From Chthoniobacterales bacterium (GTDB taxonomy: Bacteria; Verrucomicrobiota; Verrucomicrobiia; Chthoniobacterales; UBA6821): a DNA stretch of 64,000 nucleotides. Made by a program: the position numbers and the translations under genes. The notes under the pieces are model-generated. The model saw only the letters and a program-made list of their open reading frames with translations. It did no database searches and was not told where the DNA came from. The DNA is taken from positions 1 through 64,000 of the forward strand of contig JAIEQF010000007.1 in assembly GCA_019747895.1 (NCBI GenBank), given 5' to 3'. Below, in pieces: positions 60,643 to 64,000 of this stretch (position 1 is its first letter; every line of letters starts with the position of its first letter).

Positions 60643-61644
60643 CTAATTCAAGAAGCGGCTCTTCAACCATTGCACTGTATAGAGAGGCGCCGCTAGAAAT
60701 GCAGCCATCACTTCTCTGAGTTGGCCATAGCGATTTTGATTTTTACTTCCAGCGCGCTGCAAATGATGTCCTGCCTCAAGACGCTGCTGGTCGTCAGTAA
60801 TTTTTTTAGATGCTGAAGGAAAAGAAGGTTGAAGATTTTTGTAGAGCCGTAAAAAAGCAGCTTGTTGCTTTACCTCCGCTCCTTCTCGAAAATCCTGAAG
60901 CAACGAGCGCTCCTCAGGCTGAAGCTCTCTCCCAAATGAATTTTGTTCTTCTCGTTGAGCAATTTGATGTGCTTCTTGAAAGGCTTTATTTTTTCCTACT
61001 TTAGAAAGTGATGATTCTAAATGACGATAACTAATCAGACGCTCAGGAAGATTGGCAACGCGATACTGCCGTATCATGCGTGTCCAGAGATCATAATCTT
61101 GAGCAATCTTATAATGTTCATCATAACCTCCAAGCGATCTCACCACTTCTGTTCGAAACATGACGGAAGTATGAAGAAAAGGATTTTTGATAGCCAGACT
61201 CCACGTGATCAGTTCCTGCGTCAGTGGGACATCAAGAAGACCAATGACCTTGCCACGATGATCAATCAGCACACCACTTGTTCCTAAAAGCGCTAATCCT
61301 GGCTCTTGCTGGATCCACTGCCACTGCTTTTCGAAGCGTTCTCGATGAGAAAGATCATCAGCATCTTGTCTTGCAATCCACGCCCCGCGAGCCAGAGCAA
61401 GGCCCTGATTCAAGCAGCGCGTTTGACCTTTGTTAACAGAGTTACGAATGATTTTAATCCGAGAATCTTTCTCTGCATAAGACTCAGCAATGACCAACGA
61501 AGAATCCGTGGAAGCATCATCCACAATAATAAATTCCCAATCTTTAAAAGTCTGCCGTTGAATGCTCTCAATAGAAGGAGCGAGGTATGCCTCCGCATTG
61601 AAAACGGTCATGAGTACGGAAATAGCAGGTAGTGAACAGGTCAT
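60643..61644 (-). CDS. Family 2 glycosyltransferase
   Basis: A 333-residue GT-A enzyme from the ATG at 61644 (MTCSLPAISVLMTVFNAEA). It has the nucleotide-binding FIIVDDASTDSS, the metal-binding RQDADDLS and the later FLHTSVMFR and YDLWTRM segments typical of surface-polysaccharide GT2 enzymes. The frame extends to 61695 into the upstream gene, but the internal ATG leaves a 5-bp gap. It is the last gene of the minus-strand polysaccharide cluster (GT4, epimerase, GT4, GT2). The acceptor and sugar are unknown. Confidence 0.92.
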   Translation of the reverse strand: MTCSLPAISVLMTVFNAEAYLAPSIESIQRQTFKDWEFIIVDDASTDSSLVIAESYAEKDSRIKIIRNSVNKGQTRCLNQGLALARGAWIARQDADDLSHRERFEKQWQWIQQEPGLALLGTSGVLIDHRGKVIGLLDVPLTQELITWSLAIKNPFLHTSVMFRTEVVRSLGGYDEHYKIAQDYDLWTRMIRQYRVANLPERLISYRHLESSLSKVGKNKAFQEAHQIAQREEQNSFGRELQPEERSLLQDFREGAEVKQQAAFLRLYKNLQPSFPSASKKITDDQQRLEAGHHLQRAGSKNQNRYGQLREVMAAFLAAPLYTVQWLKSRFLN

Positions 61645-61649
61645 GATTT

Positions 61650-62759
61650 TTACCTCAATAGATTCTGAAAAATCTCTCGATGACGAGCGATCCAACGCTC
61701 TTCATCAAATAAAAGTTCTGCTCGAACACGCGCAGCAGCAGCAGCGGCTTCCCGACGAGAAAAGAGGTTCATCACTCCTTCAGCAAGCTGAGCCCCTGTT
61801 GGCGTAATCATTCGATCCCAGCAAAGTGGTGCAGGAATGAGGAAGCCACACTCTTCCGAAATCAGCTCTGGAAGGCCTCCTGAAGCTGATCCGACAACAG
61901 GAATTCCAGAGGCTAGCGCCTCAATGACGACCGTAGGACAAGGATCCAGATATTTAGAATGGAGCAAAATATGATGTGATTGATAAAGCCGAATCGCTTC
62001 CTCTTGATGAAAGGGTGGCAACAAGGTCACAACATCAGCGAGCCCCAGCTCTTTGATTTTTTGATGCACCGTGGCTTCACCTTGAGGCCACAAGTATTTT
62101 CCAGCAATGGTCAAGGTCGTTTCAATTCCTTCCTCTCGCAATTTTTTCAAACATTCTAGCGTTGAAAAAACTCGCTCGGCATAGCTGTGCGTTCCAAGTG
62201 TTAAGAGCCGGAGAGGCTTCAACGGCGGCCGTTCCGAAAGAGGAAAAAATTTTTTAAGATTCACCGGATTAAAAAGGATTTCGCTTCGCGTTTCACAAGG
62301 TCCTAAAAATTTCTCTGCAGCCTCTCGACAAAACTGACTTTGATAAATGATGTAGTCAGCTCGCTCGCGCAACCATCGCATTGGTCCATTCTGTCGTTCA
62401 CTTTGCCACCCAGCCCATGCGGGATATCCCACACCATTTTGATTCCAAACAAATGGAATGCCTCGTGCTCTTGTTTGCCTGACTAAATCAATTGCAAAGT
62501 GAGGCTGCGCACTGCTGACCAAGTAGAGCATGTTAAAATTTTTTTCATCATTGCTCATTCCATCACGCAGCGAAAGGAGCTTAACAGCACCTCCGTGAAT
62601 CAGTCCTCGCTGATCTAACAGCTCACCAAAGGACACCACAGGTTCTTTACAATTTGATTGATGAATCGAATTTCGTCTCAAAAAAAAACGGAAACGCTTA
62701 GGAAAATCGAAACATCCTCTGACAAAGTTAGCGATCATTACTAACAAAAACATTGTCAT
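61650..62759 (-). CDS. Family 4 glycosyltransferase
   Basis: A 369-residue GT-B enzyme. The C-terminal half is clear: LRLLTLGTHSYAERVFSTLECL, a donor-site segment with YLDPCPTVVIEALASGIPVV (E-x7-E-like), and GSASGGLPELI. The N-terminal half has IPFVWNQNGVGYPAWAGW. A weak hydrophobic N-terminus may associate with the membrane. The ATG overlaps the stop of the epimerase gene by 4 bp, so the two are coupled. Confidence 0.91.
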   Translation of the reverse strand: MTMFLLVMIANFVRGCFDFPKRFRFFLRRNSIHQSNCKEPVVSFGELLDQRGLIHGGAVKLLSLRDGMSNDEKNFNMLYLVSSAQPHFAIDLVRQTRARGIPFVWNQNGVGYPAWAGWQSERQNGPMRWLRERADYIIYQSQFCREAAEKFLGPCETRSEILFNPVNLKKFFPLSERPPLKPLRLLTLGTHSYAERVFSTLECLKKLREEGIETTLTIAGKYLWPQGEATVHQKIKELGLADVVTLLPPFHQEEAIRLYQSHHILLHSKYLDPCPTVVIEALASGIPVVGSASGGLPELISEECGFLIPAPLCWDRMITPTGAQLAEGVMNLFSRREAAAAAARVRAELLFDEERWIARHREIFQNLLR

Positions 62760-63652
62760 CTCATTACCTCTCTAATTTTTTGAGCAATATTAGTCTGAGG
62801 ATTCCATCCTGTAGCCTCGGAGAATGCAACAGAAGAGATATTGGAGCAAGTCACATCCCAAGGGTAGCGAGGATGATATTTGATAGAGAGTGGTTGTTGT
62901 ATGACTTCTTCAGCAATTTGAATAAATTCGAGAAGTGAAAAATTTTTTCCTGATCCGATATTAAAAATTCCTTGAATAGATGTCTCAACTGCAGCTTTCA
63001 ATGCCTCAAGAAAATCATCAATCCAAAGATAATCCTTACTGCACTTTCCATCTCCCCAAAGCTCTAAACTTTGTTGCTTTTTTGCTGCTGCCACAATTTT
63101 TGGTAAAATCCCTTGATGAATATTTTCATTAGAGGGAATGCCAATCAGATTGGTAACTCTAAGGATTGCTGGTTTTAAACGAGGGTCATGGACGGCTGCT
63201 TGTAAAATCAATCTCTCAGCAACAAGCTTTGCTCGTGCATAACCGCTCAATGGCTTACAAAGAGCCAACTCGGTCGCTGGTTCTCTTTTTTGATTTCCAT
63301 AAACTGATGCAGATGAAATAAAAATTAATTTGGGAATCGATGCTCTTTGCTCTATATGATGCAAGTTTTCTAAAATATTTTTTAGCAATGGAAGATCTTC
63401 CCGGTCTTCCCTGCCTGGATCAACCTCACTAGTAAATGGGACCGTGCTCCACGCAGCATGAATCAACGCCGTAAAAGAACTCATGATTTTAGAATCAAAA
63501 AGGTCTGAGAGCGGCTTCATTCCAACTCCTTCTGTTCTAGAAAAAAGAGTCACCTCATATCCTTGCTGACGAAAGTAAGTAGCAGCAACTCCAGCTAACC
63601 GTCCGCGACCACCGGTGACAGCAATTTTTTTTTCCATAATTTTATTTTCCAC
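62756..63652 (-). CDS. NAD-dependent epimerase/dehydratase (SDR family)
   Basis: A 298-residue extended SDR acting on a nucleotide sugar. The NAD loop GGRGRLAG is near 14-21, the catalytic pair is SSASVYG plus YARAK (Tyr-x3-Lys), and FNIGSGKNFSLLEF lies in the C-terminal part. The P-loop is a slight variant of G-x-x-G-x-x-G. It starts at 63652 or 63637; both are in frame. It is embedded between glycosyltransferases, so it most likely makes a sugar donor for the same surface polymer. Confidence 0.92.
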   Translation of the reverse strand: MENKIMEKKIAVTGGRGRLAGVAATYFRQQGYEVTLFSRTEGVGMKPLSDLFDSKIMSSFTALIHAAWSTVPFTSEVDPGREDREDLPLLKNILENLHHIEQRASIPKLIFISSASVYGNQKREPATELALCKPLSGYARAKLVAERLILQAAVHDPRLKPAILRVTNLIGIPSNENIHQGILPKIVAAAKKQQSLELWGDGKCSKDYLWIDDFLEALKAAVETSIQGIFNIGSGKNFSLLEFIQIAEEVIQQPLSIKYHPRYPWDVTCSNISSVAFSEATGWNPQTNIAQKIREVMR

Positions 63653-64000
63653 AATTCAAAATAGAAAGGAGTTGTTTAAATCGCTCTCGAGCTTCTTGAA
63701 CTGTTAAGATCTTTGCTAGAGCACGAAACTCTAACGCCTTTTCTCGAGCGTTTTGAATCATCAGTGGCAGCTCTTCTTCGGATTGAAAAGAAAGCCCTGC
63801 ATGAAATACTTGTTCATAGTAAGCTGAATTACTGGAATAGACAATGGGACGTCCCGCACTCATGGCTTTCCAAATATCAAGTGAAGCAAAATGATCGTCT
63901 TGGGCCACTACCAATGGTTCTTCAGAACCTGTCTTAAAAGTCGCTGAGGTTGATGAAGAACAAGGAGTCGACGACGCACAGCGGCTGAGTGTATAGTCAA
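63642..64000 (-). CDS. 3' part of a family 4 glycosyltransferase, open to the window edge
   Basis: Only the last part is inside the window. EEPLVVAQDDHFASLDIWKAMSAGRPIVYSSNS is the donor-binding region of a GT4 enzyme, followed by a short helical end. The frame stays open to position 64000, but bases 63934-64000 belong to a dispersed palindromic repeat seen elsewhere (20028-20155 and 41651-41798). The frame there reads a Ser/Thr/Cys-rich string unlike a glycosyltransferase. The gene is therefore probably truncated by, or fused to, the repeat; a TTG at 63914 could start a 90-residue remnant. It overlaps the epimerase start by 11 bp. Confidence 0.65.
   Translation of the reverse strand, partial: DYTLSRCASSTPCSSSTSATFKTGSEEPLVVAQDDHFASLDIWKAMSAGRPIVYSSNSAYYEQVFHAGLSFQSEEELPLMIQNAREKALEFRALAKILTVQEARERFKQLLSILNCGK
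63934..64000 (+). repeat. Palindromic dispersed repeat (family 2), copy 3, cut by the window edge
   Basis: CTTAAAAGTCGCTGAGG, then TTGATGAAGAACAAGGAGTC, GACGACGCACAGC and GGCTGAGTGTATA. The middle part matches the minus-strand side of the copy at 41651-41798 almost base for base. Only one arm and part of the core are visible. Confidence 0.8.

Noticed and set aside
1-64000. tRNA, rRNA or riboswitch genes
   Set aside because: I looked for T-loop-like GGTTCGAATCC patterns and rRNA-like stretches and saw none; a covariance-model scan would be needed to exclude small RNAs.

Overview
The window is a gene-dense bacterial chromosome segment of moderate-to-low GC. The core genes are housekeeping genes of a Gram-negative-type cell: tig-clpP, rplS-rnhB-yraN, rplM-rpsI, ftsH, gltX, purB, folD, ispD, aroE, uppP, lolC/E and mutY. 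RNase HII and RNase HIII genes occur together, two ProP-type MFS carriers are present, and several small proteins resemble Verrucomicrobia/Planctomycetes families. Large secreted or effector-like proteins also occur. My best guess is a host-associated member of the PVC superphylum (Verrucomicrobiota or Chlamydiota). This is inference and no rRNA marker is present. Start codons almost never have a Shine-Dalgarno sequence in front of them.

Layout. 0-3.2 kb: ROK kinase, clpP and tig on the minus strand. 3.2-10.4 kb: an oligopeptide ABC transporter (oppA, oppB, oppC, oppD) interrupted by two minus-strand Ala-rich effector-like genes. 10.4-10.9 kb: a RelE-type toxin-antitoxin remnant in which one nonsense codon kills the toxin. 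10.9-13.6 kb: glycosyltransferase, rnhC, mutY. 13.6-17.3 kb: a 1217-residue secreted protein that joins a UPF1-like SF1 helicase to a Ulp1/CE-clan-like cysteine protease domain. 17.4-20.5 kb: Fur family regulator, MoeB-rhodanese, yraN, rnhB, rplS. 20.7-29.1 kb: a secreted repeat protein, ubiX, an acyltransferase, folD, ispD, an 869-residue secreted protein, a YqeY protein and an Rpn-like nuclease. 29.2-31.5 kb: gltX and aroE. 31.9-36.5 kb: two tandem paralogous secreted coiled-coil proteins. 36.6-45.5 kb: purB, cysteine desulfurase, uppP, a DUF6941-like protein, rplM-rpsI, a small secreted protein, two convergent MFS carriers and a methyltransferase. 45.5-51.8 kb: a PHP-glycosyltransferase fusion, a second effector-like protein, a DUF2334 deacetylase and ftsH. 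52-57 kb: an MBOAT/SGNH acylation pair, a LolA-like protein and lolC/E. 57-64 kb: a GH18-like/NodB/GT2 triple fusion and a surface-polysaccharide cluster (GT2, GT4, epimerase, truncated GT4).

Two things stand out. First is the secreted helicase-protease fusion together with a set of secreted proteins sharing N-terminal, internal and upstream motifs. Second is a non-coding system: short tandem arrays of a degenerate 7-bp unit (CCTGTAA, CCTATAG, CCTTCAG, CGTTACC, ACCCTTC types) and related TTTGTG-type arrays. These sit directly before start codons, nearly always with the pyrimidine-rich strand in the sense direction, and occur as inverted pairs in divergent spacers. The window also holds two families of palindromic dispersed repeats and one hairpin that resembles REP elements.
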